A DNA stretch of 64,000 nucleotides from Macrolepiota albuminosa (lineage: Eukaryota; Basidiomycota; Agaricomycetes; Agaricales; Agaricaceae), in the NCBI GenBank assembly GCA_027475525.1, contig JAMWFC010000079.1, positions 124,001-188,000 of the forward strand. The letters run 5' to 3'. Position 1 is the stretch's first letter, and each line of letters opens with the position of its first letter. The translations under genes and the position numbers were made by a program. Under the pieces are notes generated by a model, which saw nothing but the letters and a program-made list of their open reading frames with translations, was not told the origin of the DNA and did no database searches. Below, piece by piece: positions 23,583 to 33,857 of the stretch.

Positions 23583-25501
23583 ATGGTCAACTTTAACTTC
23601 AGTGACGCTTGTAAGCCGCTGCTGCCTTCAGGCGGACGTGATAGCCATTTACCTCCCCCCTTTTCTTCAGCAGGAGACATAAATTATGTTGATGCGGCTG
23701 GCGACACTGTTGTCTACAACTTGGGTGATATTGCCTGGACATTAGCCTCGACTGCCCTTGTTTGGCTTATGATACCGGGTGTGGGTTTTTTCTACTCCGG
23801 ATTGCTACGGAGGAAGAACGCTCTCTCCATGATATGGACGAGTATGATTGCGGTCGCTGTCGTCTCCTTCCAGGTGTGTTAAAAGCCTGATTATCCTTTT
23901 CTTGCTCACCTCTGAATACAGTGGTTCTTCTGGGGATACTCCTTGGCGTTCAGCGAAACGGGCAGTGCGTACATTGGTAACCTCAGTGAGTACTTGTGAC
24001 CGGGGTCTCTCGTTCGTTCTGTTAATGCCATTCCCTAGAGTATTTCGCCCTCAAAGGTGTTCTTGCCGAGCCATCAATTGGGAGCACACGTATTCCATCT
24101 ATCGTCTTCTGCATTTACCAATGCATGTTCGCTGCCATTACGTGAGCATCTGTTCCATTGAAGTCCTCGAATTGACTGACTTCTTTCCCATTTCCGCAGC
24201 CCAGCCCTCGCAATTGGTGCTATTGCCGAACGCGGCCGACTCGGACCGATTCTTGTATTCGTTTTTGTCTGGTCGACTCTTGTATATGATCCCATAGCTT
24301 GTTGGACATGGAACTCAAATGGCTGGTCATTCGTTATGGGCGGTCTTGACTTCGCCGGAGGCACACCTGTCCACATCTCTTCGGGTACTGCGGCTCTTGC
24401 GATCTCGATCTTCCTTGGCAAACGTCGAGGCTACGGAACACAACGTCTCGCTTACAAGCCGCAGAACACTTCCTATGTAGTACTTGGTACCGCGTTCCTC
24501 TGGTTTGGCTGGTTCGGCTTCAATGGCGGATCTGCTTTGTCTGCGAACTTTCGGGCTGCCCAGGCGTGCATTGTCACTAATTTGTCTGCCAGTGTTGGCG
24601 GTTTGACCTGGATGTTCTGGGTAAGTCGATAGAGGGTTCACATCTATCGATTTAAAACTAGTGTGTGTTGAATACTTATTCCTTTATAGGACTATCGTCT
24701 GGAGAAGAAGTGGAGTGCTGTTGGCTTCTGTTCGGGCGCCATCGCCGGCCTCGTTGCCATTACTCCAGGCTCCGGTTACGTCGGTTCTCGTACGTTTTTT
24801 TCGTTTTCTGCCCGATCATTATATTCAGTGTCTGCTTAGCTGCTGCCGTTGCATTCGGCTTCTTGGGCGGGACAATATGTAACTTCGCTACCCAACTTAA
24901 ATTCATCCTTGGTTATGATGATACCTTGGATGTACGTTTGGAGAATCCATGTTGAAAGTTCCTTGTTTATGTATTTATTAGATCTTCGCGTCGCACGCTA
25001 TCGGCGGTGTCGTGGGGAACATCCTCACTGCTTTTTTCGCCCAGGCCAGCGTTGCTCACTTCGATGGATTCACTGTTATCCCTGGAGGCTGGTTTGATCA
25101 TCACTATATCCAGCTGGGTTATCAACTAGCCGATTCCGTCGCCGGCCTTTCTTACTCTTTCGTTATGACCGTAAGTTATATATTTCCAAGTGATGCGATG
25201 ATTTTCTGACACGAAGGTGTGACAGACTATCATTCTATGGGTCATGCACTTCATCCCCGGCTTGTCGCTCCGCGCAAGTGAAGAAACTGAGATCCTCGGT
25301 GTCGATGACGCGGAGATGGGAGAGTTCGCGTACGACTATGTTGGGCTCGAGCAAGAGATTGGCCATGCAGTGGACTGCAGCGTCGGCGCAATTGGTGGTT
25401 CTCGGGAGCCCGAGCACAGACACGAACATGCCACACCAACGGTAGCGGGGTCTATACATTCAAATGAAAAGGGCACGGCGGAGCTCCCACAGTCATCATA
25501 G
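23583..25501 (+). CDS. Ammonium transporter (AMT/MEP family)
   Basis: This is a plasma-membrane ammonium importer of the AMT/MEP/Rh family. Eight exons (23583-23873, 23922-23985, 24039-24141, 24200-24620, 24690-24789, 24840-24931, 24982-25170, 25226-25501) join in phase to 511 residues, a normal length for a fungal Mep. The sequence shows the family hallmarks: PGVGFFYSGLLRRKNALSM in an early membrane helix, the binding-site loop GLDFAGGTPVHISSG with the first pore histidine, FLWFGWFGFNGGSA, and IFASHAIGGVVGN with the second pore histidine. About eleven hydrophobic segments follow an N-terminus ending near the VDAAGDTVVYNLGD stretch, and the C-terminal tail is cytoplasmic and acidic (RASEETEILGVDDAEMGEFAYD). 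No defect was seen. The upstream GATA cluster suggests induction under nitrogen limitation. Confidence 0.96.
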
Positions 25502-26469
25502 AGCTCGGAATCTCATTTCTTTTAGATGCTTTACGTCAATTGTACATGTTATAACTCATTGGTCTTACACAGGGTTTTTACTCATTTTCTGTTCAATCCA
25601 TATTATTCCAGATGGCTTTACATCGTAGGAAAATTAATAAATGCATGCACACCACTTCCATTACTCAAATTATAAAGTTGGAAAGAATGGCTACAGAGTT
25701 TTCACCATTAATAATACCATAGGAACTTCTATTTCTTCCTATCAAAGAGATTTCAGAACTTCAAGGGCTAGATTTAAGACATTCGTAACTGCTGCGCCTT
25801 GCGCTGAGAAGAGGTTGTTTTGAGGCAGTGGACTTGTCTAGCCGACCTTCCGCCATGCCGCAATTTTTAAGTTCCCTCCTCTGATGGCTCGGATCACACG
25901 ACGTACCAGGCATGCATTCATTCTCATATGGCTGTTCGCCTGAGATCGGCGGACTCATATGGAGAACGTACGTCACATGGATCATGTTGAGGTCCTGAAT
26001 GTCAAAATTAGACCCCATGTTCCTCTACAGTACCCACGTTAAGTTCAATTGTAATGTTCTGTTTAGTCAACACTCGCTGGCGATTGGATTGTAACTGAGA
26101 TCGATCTTGTTCTCGACGTACATTTTGTTTCACATAAGTCTTGTCAGAACACCGCCACTGTCAAAAATACCAAGTACTGTAGCATTTGATGGTCATTCAT
26201 GAACACTACATTGCTACGACTTCATTCTGAATCTGAGATGGATCATTAAATGGCCACCCAGGACAAATTTTCAAAGTCCTCATGTCACAGCAGACGTCGA
26301 GATATAAAGTCATTTCCTGTAGTCATTTACAACTTGGTTATAATTTCAGACCGATATGAGCATAGTAAGAGTCCAAGGACAGAGAGAGTATAGTGTTTCG
26401 AAGTTGAGGTATTATTCGTAAGAGAGAAAATTGGCGAAGGGAATGCGCGCACATAACTACTGGTCCCAT
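25502..26469. other. Intergenic stretch, nothing recognised
   Basis: AT-rich 3' flank of the transporter gene and 3' flank of the convergent PLAC8 gene. No frame with family resemblance and no repeat were noticed. Confidence 0.6.
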
Positions 26470-27069
26470 TCAGGCCTTCTGTCCACCTGGTTGTCGAGCT
26501 AAGGCCTTCTCCTCCAAGTCAATTTCTCCTTCTTCCTGTGCGAACGCGCAAGGGGAACAGTACCAAGCGGACCAGAAATCGGTGCAGTCTCCTCCATCGA
26601 TGTCGTAGCGATTACGAACTTGCGCACGATGGGTGGGCTAGGTTAACTAAATTAAGATTCCTCTTGACGGGTAAGTTACAATACATACATGCAAAATACA
26701 AGGACCGTAACATCCAAGGATACAGTAGAGGAAGCAGTTGCCGCTAAACACACCTCCTCCATGATCGGGGTCGGGTGTTCCATGGCGTTCAAGGTGTTCC
26801 AGACGTCTTTTCTGATTGCCATACACGATACAAGGTAGGCACCAAGCCAAGCAGACTGTATATCAACGTGATCAACATAGAGTGGATAGGGAGTATAGCA
26901 GGAAGTTACATGTTCCAGTGTTCTCGCAACCGAAGAAATCGTAGCTCCATGCTCTACCATTGCCTTCAATATCAGGCTTGTTGAGCGAATTCTTGGGGTT
27001 GACGACCATTCCTTGTGAGGCTACAGGCTGCTTGGCAATGGGCTGCTGGGCGTCATGAGGAGCGGACAT
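26470..27069 (-). CDS. PLAC8-family cysteine-rich protein
   Basis: Exons 27069-26910, 26855-26685 and 26618-26470 join in phase to 159 residues. The core has the PLAC8 layout: WSYDFFGC at the start, a CLAWCLPCIVYGNQKRR cysteine cluster, a hydrophobic cysteine-rich stretch (NCFLYCILGCYGPCIL), then RNRYDIDGGDC and YCSPCAFAQEEGEIDLEE. Family members are small membrane-associated proteins linked to metal tolerance or cell-size control in plants and fungi; the role here is not known. The first 40 residues are Pro/Gln-rich. The gene is intact and lies tail to tail with the ammonium transporter gene. The second intron donor was chosen to keep phase. Confidence 0.85.
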
Positions 27070-28042
27070 TTCTGGTACTTCTAGTGGGTGGGAAGGACGC
27101 AGTGAAAAGAGCGGGAAAGTCGGATCCGCAGAAATACCTTGACTGTTACAGATGTGTATGTACTAGTCATCACGGAGAAGATCATTTTGAATCGTGACCA
27201 CTCCTATGTTTACCTTGCACTTGAGCCACAGCGCTGAGGTTGCTTCTAGTGTCTGCACGTAAATGCCTAAATCCTAGCGCATTACAGTGATTTGCGCCAA
27301 AACGACATTTGAAAGCTTCGTTTGAATGGCTATAAGAGAACAAACACATCACAACGAAGTCCTTTCCAAATTCCCGCACCCTGACTCACATTCTCAGACT
27401 TTCGTATGATTTTCTCTCCTTTTCTAGACATTTTTTATGCCTATCATATGATTTTTCCTTTTTGGTCACTTCGATTTCACAAGTCTCCTAATTTCTTAGC
27501 TTTTCCTTGCTTCCTTACTTACTCCTTTATGAATTATGGTTCTTAGTAGACCTCTTGTATTTATCTACAAAATCCGTGGAATGAATACAATTGTTGTGAT
27601 TTTCCATCTGTTGAAACTCTGAAGTTAGGAATCATCAATGATGTCCGCTTTCATAAGTTCCCACAGTCAATCAAAGATTTGGACAACTGATTATTATTGA
27701 TTTATGGTCTTTCCTTTAATGCTCCATATTCCGTCAATACTACATGTCCTCCTGGACAACCTTCTGTAGCTTCGATCAGCCAGGGCACTTGGCAGGAGGT
27801 GCTAGGCCAGGTGCTGGGGGGAAGAGAAAGAAAGGAGATCAGAGACGAGACAAATAAAGCACGATGAGTACTGACTGTATGTTGAGAATTGACTTTTGAT
27901 ACAAGATCAAGTTATAACATCTGGGACCGAGTTGTGGCAGATTCTTCCTCCAGGCTAAATTTTCATTTGCCTTGTTTTATACTTCTCTTCAACAAAGCTT
28001 GTTGTCAGAGCTTTTTCCACACTTGGTTGGAACGCTTCGTTG
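27070..28042. other. Intergenic stretch, nothing recognised
   Basis: AT-rich sequence without a supported frame. Its right end carries the CGTTG copy (28038-28042) of the imperfect target duplication of the solo LTR. Confidence 0.6.
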
Positions 28043-28334
28043 TGTTAGAGTCGTTGTGTCAGAGTTACTGAGGGAGTGTCTATACGACGATGTCTAATTA
28101 CAATATCAGTAACGGCACTATTTCGGTACAGTTATAATGTGTATAGTTTTACTTACCCCCAGTCTCATATAAACGACTGAGGGTGCTGTCTCTACGTAGT
28201 CCGAATATGTGTAATTCGGTTCCATTGTTTACAGTCTGAAAGGTTGCCGTGCCTGGCATGACCACAATGTGAAGGGTGGCGTTTCGCCCGTCACAATGAG
28301 TGGCTGTCGCGGTGCACTGTGGTAACATCCAACA
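28043..28334 (-). mobile_element. Solo Copia-type LTR
   Basis: It starts TGTTAGAG and ends CCAACA, like the LTRs of the Copia element at 33858-39111, and shares the core around CAGTCTCATATAAACGACTG (about 28170-28190). Flanks CGTTG (28038-28042) and CGGTG (28335-28339) look like a 5-base target duplication with one change. No internal region is present, so it is the remnant of LTR-LTR recombination. Strand is assigned by analogy to the full Copia copy. Confidence 0.65.
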
Positions 28335-28629
28335 CGGTGTCCACTATCGCTGTATGGCGTCGATTTATGAGTCAAGGTTTGGTATGTTACTGGCCTTGTA
28401 TCGTGGACTTCTTAAACAAAACTCAGGACATACACAACGACGACTACGGTAGACTCGATGTCGGACATGGCCTTGATATCATTTGTGACACGAAGATCGA
28501 CATAATTCAAACTTAGATAAGAACGAGACTCATTTCAATCGTGAAACATGATGTTTCCTAAGAGTGCGGTGTTAGGTCATGATAAAAAGTCGATCGACGA
28601 AATGCTAAAATCCAACCATTCATTCAGGG

Positions 28630-29274
28630 TCATTTCTTACAGCTGCATTCCCACTCTTCGACATGAATCGCAAAATCGTCTGCTCCATCTCCTTTCGCCG
28701 GCCGCGCTCCGTAGAATCCAATCCATATTTCTTCGTCATCTTGTGGGGCAGCAAAAACCCATGTAACCTCTCTCACCACTTCCCCGTCAATTTCCACGAA
28801 CAGACTTGTTCCCGTGCCGTCCTCTTCTCGCTCAAACTTTACGACAGTAGGTACAATTCCAGCATTATCGGATGTACGCGACACGGGAGGTGATACGCTC
28901 CAATCCGCGCCATGATCCTGGCCAGTTGTGACGACTACACTGCGCTTCGCGATCCCATCTACAAATTCCAGGCCACCTTTAATCCATTTGCTCTGATCGC
29001 GTGGAAAAAGGAGCACCAAGCCTGCTTGGTCATATTGAACTTCAGGCCTGAATGATATCGTCGTAGTGGCTCGGATAAAGGACGACAATGATGTAATAGC
29101 ATAGAATGTTGGCTGGTTCCTTGCGATCAGAGGAAGAGAGGGTGATCCATCGATTGCCGCAGGTTTCAGCCAGAGATCTGTCTCAGGAGGGACTCCTAAT
29201 ACGAATGGGAAAGAAGTCGGTGGGTTTTGAGATGTGTTGAGAGGGAACAATTGGGTACAACTGGTCAACGACAT
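28630..29274 (-). CDS. DUF1349 (concanavalin A-like) protein, single exon, 214 residues
   Basis: The frame has the family pattern: an early ETDLWLKPA, then an NQPTFYAI strand, YDQAGLVLLF, WIKGGLEFVDG, ADWSV, a VEIDGEVVREVTW strand and EEIWIGFYGARP near the end. DUF1349 proteins are about 200-residue beta-sandwich proteins of unknown substrate, common in fungi and bacteria and usually intracellular. There is no signal peptide. The length is normal, no introns are needed and no defect was seen. It is isolated between a solo LTR and a MITE, with no partner gene evident. Confidence 0.88.
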   Translation of the reverse strand: MSLTSCTQLFPLNTSQNPPTSFPFVLGVPPETDLWLKPAAIDGSPSLPLIARNQPTFYAITSLSSFIRATTTISFRPEVQYDQAGLVLLFPRDQSKWIKGGLEFVDGIAKRSVVVTTGQDHGADWSVSPPVSRTSDNAGIVPTVVKFEREEDGTGTSLFVEIDGEVVREVTWVFAAPQDDEEIWIGFYGARPAKGDGADDFAIHVEEWECSCKK

Positions 29275-29684
29275 GGTTATGATGAGCGCAATAATAAGTC
29301 AACTGGTTGCAAAGATTGTAATCAATAAAGTCAGGTGGCATAAGTTCAGGATAATTATGGACGATAAGTAACACATGACTGCGTGAAAACCAATTCATCT
29401 ACAAGGAAACACCGCGTGCGAAGGAATCTGACGATTTGCCGCATGCGATATTTTTTTCCATGTTAGGCTTGGATGAGTGGAGCCAATCATCTGTATCATT
29501 TTGTCTGAAAGCCGACAGGGATGAGTATGCCAGAATTTAAAGCCTCTAGGGCTTCATGGTTGGATGTAGCCATTTCTTAGTGCACCCGTTGGGGCTATGT
29601 CTTCTGCATTTTTGTCGGTCAGGAAGAAACAGATGGAAGGAGGCATCAAGAAGATTGATTGGAATAATTCCGAGGTCCACTTTA

Positions 29685-29964
29685 CACTGCTGGCAGTGAA
29701 AGATGTTTCCGTTGGAAAAAGTGTGAAAGAAACATGTTATACCATTTCCCATGTGCCAATTCACTGCTGGCAGTGAAAGATGTTTCCGTTGGAAAAAGTG
29801 TGAAAGAAACATGTTATACCATTTCCCATGTGCCAATTCCTGACAGAAAAAGTCTTTAAACAAAGCAAAGTGCCTTTTTCTATCTGAAATTGGCACTTTG
29901 GAAATGGTATAACATGTTTCTTTTACACTTTTTCCAATGGAAACATCTTCCAGTGCCAGCAGTG
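29685..29964. mobile_element. CACTG-ended MITE with long inverted arms
   Basis: The left arm begins CACTGCTGGCAGTG and the right arm ends CAGTGCCAGCAGTG. The arms are inverted copies of about 85 bases with a few differences. TTA flanks both ends (29682-29684 and 29965-29967), a 3-base target duplication as in CACTA/EnSpm-type elements. The left arm contains a 77-base duplication scar (29685); without it the element is about 203 bases. It has no coding capacity. Confidence 0.75.
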
Positions 29965-29967
29965 TTA

Positions 29968-31439
29968 GTAGTCCGTACTTGCTTTTGCACGCATATTTTT
30001 GGCAAAATAATGCCAATGAGCTGCTTAATTGCTTGTGTCAGACAGTAAGAATTTTTATACCAGTTCTTCCAAGAGCTCACTGAGCTGGTCTTGGTCAAAG
30101 TCAAAATTCTTTCTTTCTTTCTTTCTTTTTTTTGTAGAAGCGTTTGATAGTGAAAAGGTAAACACCCTGGGCGTCCAACTTCCACCTGCTGTGCTGCGCA
30201 CCTGGAATTAAAACCGGGTTCAGATCACTTAGGCAGCTGTTATTTCAATTTATAATCTCCATGAGAAAATGCCTTTACGCACTTGTGTGGGGCTACGGGC
30301 CCTCAGATAGACTTTAGCCTATTCCTTCCTCCCTTTCTTTGTACCTGCTGATGTGGTGTGGACATGGGGTGGACTATCTGATGAAACGGGAACAAAGTCA
30401 AAGGAGTCGAGGGTTGAGGGTAGGGGTAGAGGTAGAAGTAGATAAGAAAAATGTAGTGTCATGTGTAGGCATGGAGTATTGTTTGTTGTAGCGGAACAAA
30501 AGCACATAGTTCAATGGAAGACAAGAACCAGTAAGAACAATGAGTTCAGTTCAGAGAGAGAGTAACCGTGTGTTGCCTTAAGATGAAACTAAACAAGCAC
30601 TGAGCAGAGAGAACAGAAGCGAAGCAAAGACAACCAAGAGATTGACTAGCAGAAGACAGTCAAGACATCTAGATACCAAGAAGCCAGAAAGCCGAGAACA
30701 GAGCCGAGACTAAAGCAGAGAAGTCAAGCCAAGCGATCAATTGAAGAACTAAGCCAAGACAGGCAAAAGCAAAGCCGAGACAGAGAAGCACAGAACACCG
30801 AGAAGCCAAGAGAATTGGAGTCCACTGCCATAGACAGCAGGCACATGATGTTTGATGTCAGACCAGACATTGACCAAGCCAGACAGAGCCAAGCAGACAA
30901 GACAACCAAGAACAGACCAGATGATGACAAGACAGTATAACGAGATGCGCAAATCAAGCTGAGCTCAAGGCCAGAGATTATGGGATATCAAAAAACTGTC
31001 TATTTGTATGTTTCTCTCAACTTTTATGCTTATTTTACATGCTCACAGCATCGACAATCTCCTGCTATATAGCTTCAAATCAATGATTTTTCTCCAATTC
31101 TGTTTCTGACCATTGGTTGGTCTCATAATTCTAAAACTCTATTTCCTTCCGTATTTGTACCACTCATTTCCTAATCTGGCTCAATAACTTTCTACCATCA
31201 TCCTACTCAGACGTTCCTTTCCTGTTTTGTTTGTACTTATTGCCCCCTTAGTCAAACCCAATTTACTTGTCCATTGTTACCTTTAATTTGATTCCATCAG
31301 CAATCTTTCTCCCTCTACCACAGCAGCTAAGACTCTAAGGGAAGTGATAGATAGTGCAAAACTGTAATTACATATTTTTGCTATCTAAAGATCGCTCAGT
31401 GAGATGATTGTTGAGGAATGTGACGTCTAACTTTATCAG
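29968..31439. other. Non-coding stretch with purine-rich tract
   Basis: About 30550-30960 is rich in AAGCCGAGAC/AGCCAAGAC-like words on the plus strand, giving long but low-complexity frames on the minus strand. No gene is supported. It may be the untranslated leader of the gag fragment that follows. Confidence 0.45.
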
Positions 31440-31703
31440 CAGTTATACACAAAGAGATGGGACAGCAACTCACCCTTGGCTGATCACCTCAGATTTTATA
31501 TGAGTATCCATTACTGCTTTATTGAGGCTGGTCATGATGTCGACAACTACACTATTCTTAATGCCATGCTTCTTTTGTTATCCCGTACTCCAACCTGGAA
31601 GGTCGTTAAACAAAATCTATTGTCTCGTGGTACTTTACTCACTCTCAAAACCATAACTATGGAATTGTTATTCATGTATGACAGAATAACTCTCAAAAAC
31701 AAA
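31440..31703 (+). pseudogene. Copia-type gag fragment
   Basis: LYTKRWDSNSPLADHLRFY, then a short stretch and DNYTILNAMLLLLSRTPTW, matches the UBN2/DUF4219-like gag core of fungal Copia elements (a helix, then ILxxLLxSLP). Only about 88 codons remain. It abuts the minus-strand RNase H region of an old Gypsy element, so the fragment is a relic cut by later insertions. Confidence 0.6.
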
Positions 31704-31707
31704 TAAA

Positions 31708-33852
31708 AGGTTAGGGATGGTCTGCTCATCTAAAAAGTACATCTGGCTTGCCCATGCTCTGTCTGGGTTTGTGATGTAGAGAGAAGTCAAAGTTGGCCAG
31801 ATACAATGACCATCAAGCCTGTCAGTGGTTAAGTTTCTTGGCCATCCAAAAGTACTCTAAGTTTTTGTGATAAGTCCACACCTCAAATTTATGCCTGGCA
31901 CCCTCAAGGAAATGTTGCCACTCCTCAAATGACCGAATGATAGCTAGCATCTCCTTGTCATGGATCTCATAATTTCACTCCATGATATTGAGACTCTTGG
32001 AGTAGAAAGCCACAGGATACCACTTACCATCCTCTCTTGACTGTTGAGAGAGAATAGCTCTAGTAGCAAAATCTGAGCTATCAGCTTCAACATGGAAGGG
32101 AGAGTCATCATCTGGGAATAAAAGGACAGGCTTTGAAGTAACTGCCCGTTTGAGGGCATTAAAGGCTGTCTGCTGCACTATGTCCCAGTGCCAAGGTGTG
32201 TCCTTAGTGGTGAGATCAAAGAGGGGCCAGGCATGGTATGAGAAATCTTGAAGAAACCTCTGGTAGAAGTTGGTAAAACCCAGGAAGGCTTGAACCTTCT
32301 TCTTGTTCTTAGGCTCTGGCCACTCTGCCACACCAGCCACCTTGACTGGGTCCATCTCAGCCATTCCATGAGAGATGATCAGTCCAAGATATTTGACCTT
32401 AGTCTGCTCAAACTCACACTTCTCTGGCTTAAAATAGAGCTGGTGTTGGTGAAGATGTTCCAGTACAATGCACATAATCTGATGATGCTCCTCTAGAGTC
32501 TTGGTATAGATGAGGATATCGTCAAGGTATACACACATAACACCTTCCACTATGAGATCTTGAAAAATGTCATTCATCATGGTTTGAAAGGTGGTGGGGC
32601 TATTAGTAAGGCCTATCAGGAGACTCCTCATTTCTTCCTTTCTTCACTCCTTATCTCTTCACTCTCCCTTCATTCATTCTCTTATTTCTTCTGACATTAT
32701 TTCATTTTACTGTTTCTATTCTTTCAACACTATTTGTTAGTACTATTCTCAGCCCTTGCGGTGCTCTGGTTCTTTAGCTACTATTCAGACAAGTGTGGGC
32801 CCCTCAGCACCACTTCCAGATCACTTACATAAGCCAGAGTTTGCCAGAGTTTGCCTCTTATTTGTGCAATTGTTTGTGTAGGCAATTTTCGAGTTTTTAA
32901 GGTTTTGTTGTACTGTACAGTTGTTTCCCATGCTTCAGAGGCCTCAGAAGCTGTGTAGGCAATTTTCGAGTTTTTAAGGTTTTGTTGTACTGTACAGTTG
33001 TTTCCCATGCTTCAGAGGCCTCAGAAGCATTCAATCTGGCATAGGGAATCCTTAGACTTGTTCTCTTTGGATCTCCCTCTGCCAGCTATGTGACTGAGCC
33101 ACAGCCTCTAGAGGTCGCTCTTACAAGGCCAAAGAACATTACCAGAGGTTCAAAGAGTCCACAATTTGTTCAGAATGCTGCCTTCCACTCATCACCTTCT
33201 TTGATGTGCACATTGTTGTAGCCCCAGCAGACATCCAACTTGGTAAAGTAACGTGCACCTTGGAGGTTGTTGACAAGCTCTGAAATGAGTGGTAAGGAGT
33301 AGCAATTCTTTACAGTAATTGCATTCAAGACTTGATAGTCCTGAACCAGACATAGAGATTCATTCTTCTTCTTAATGAAGAAGACTGGAGAGGCCATTGG
33401 AGACTTGCTCTCTACACTCCTCTCTAACTTCCTTGGCACATATGGAATACTGTTGAGGGCAGTGGCTCATACTCACCTTACCCTTGGCCCAGTCAATCTC
33501 AGGATTGTAATCATGCAGCCAGGAGAACCCAAGTATCATGTTCTGCTTTCCTAGGCTAGTGACCACAAAGACAGCATGCTCAGAATGAGTCTGATAACAA
33601 AGGACTAAATCCACTACTAAGCAGATGAATCCAGCTTCATTGAGCATACCATCAATGTTATAGACTGGAATAGGATGAGAAAGGGGTTGGGTAGTGAGCT
33701 GGTGTTGTTCCATGTAATTGGTGTCCAGGAAGAATCCAGTAGCACCACTGTTCAAGAGAGCTATGATGCTTTGAGTCTGCTGAGTGTCAGTTGTCTCAAT
33801 CTCCACATTCAGATACAGAGAATTGGAAGAAGGAGTGGAGGCAACAACATAG
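31708..33852 (-). pseudogene. Old Gypsy element: protease, reverse transcriptase, RNase H remnant
   Basis: Reading right to left: a retropepsin-like region (about 33372-33806) whose catalytic Asp-Ser-Gly reads ALLNSGATGF, so the Asp is lost; the reverse transcriptase start (33170-33439, MASPVFFIKKKNESLCLVQDY); after an LTR insertion, the palm with VMCVYLDDILIYT (about 32520) and KKVQAFLGFTNFYQRFL; then RNase H starting FHVEADSSDFATRAILSQ and ending near MGKPDVLF. In-frame stops are present. Its gag is found beyond the inserted Copia element, at 39117-40011. Confidence 0.85.
32614..33125 (-). mobile_element. Solo LTR inserted in the old Gypsy reverse transcriptase
   Basis: The insertion splits the conserved FFGL/TNSPTTF junction of the reverse transcriptase and is flanked by AGGCC on both sides (32609-32613, 33126-33130). 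On the minus strand it runs from TGTAAGAGCG to TCCTGATA. It contains a 77-base duplication (32875), so the real length is about 435 bases. A related LTR in plus orientation starts at 40012. Confidence 0.8.
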
Positions 33853-33857
33853 CAATG

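Noticed and set aside
30319..30957. Hydrophobic minus-strand frames
   Set aside because: They are complements of a purine-rich low-complexity tract, with no start context or family similarity.
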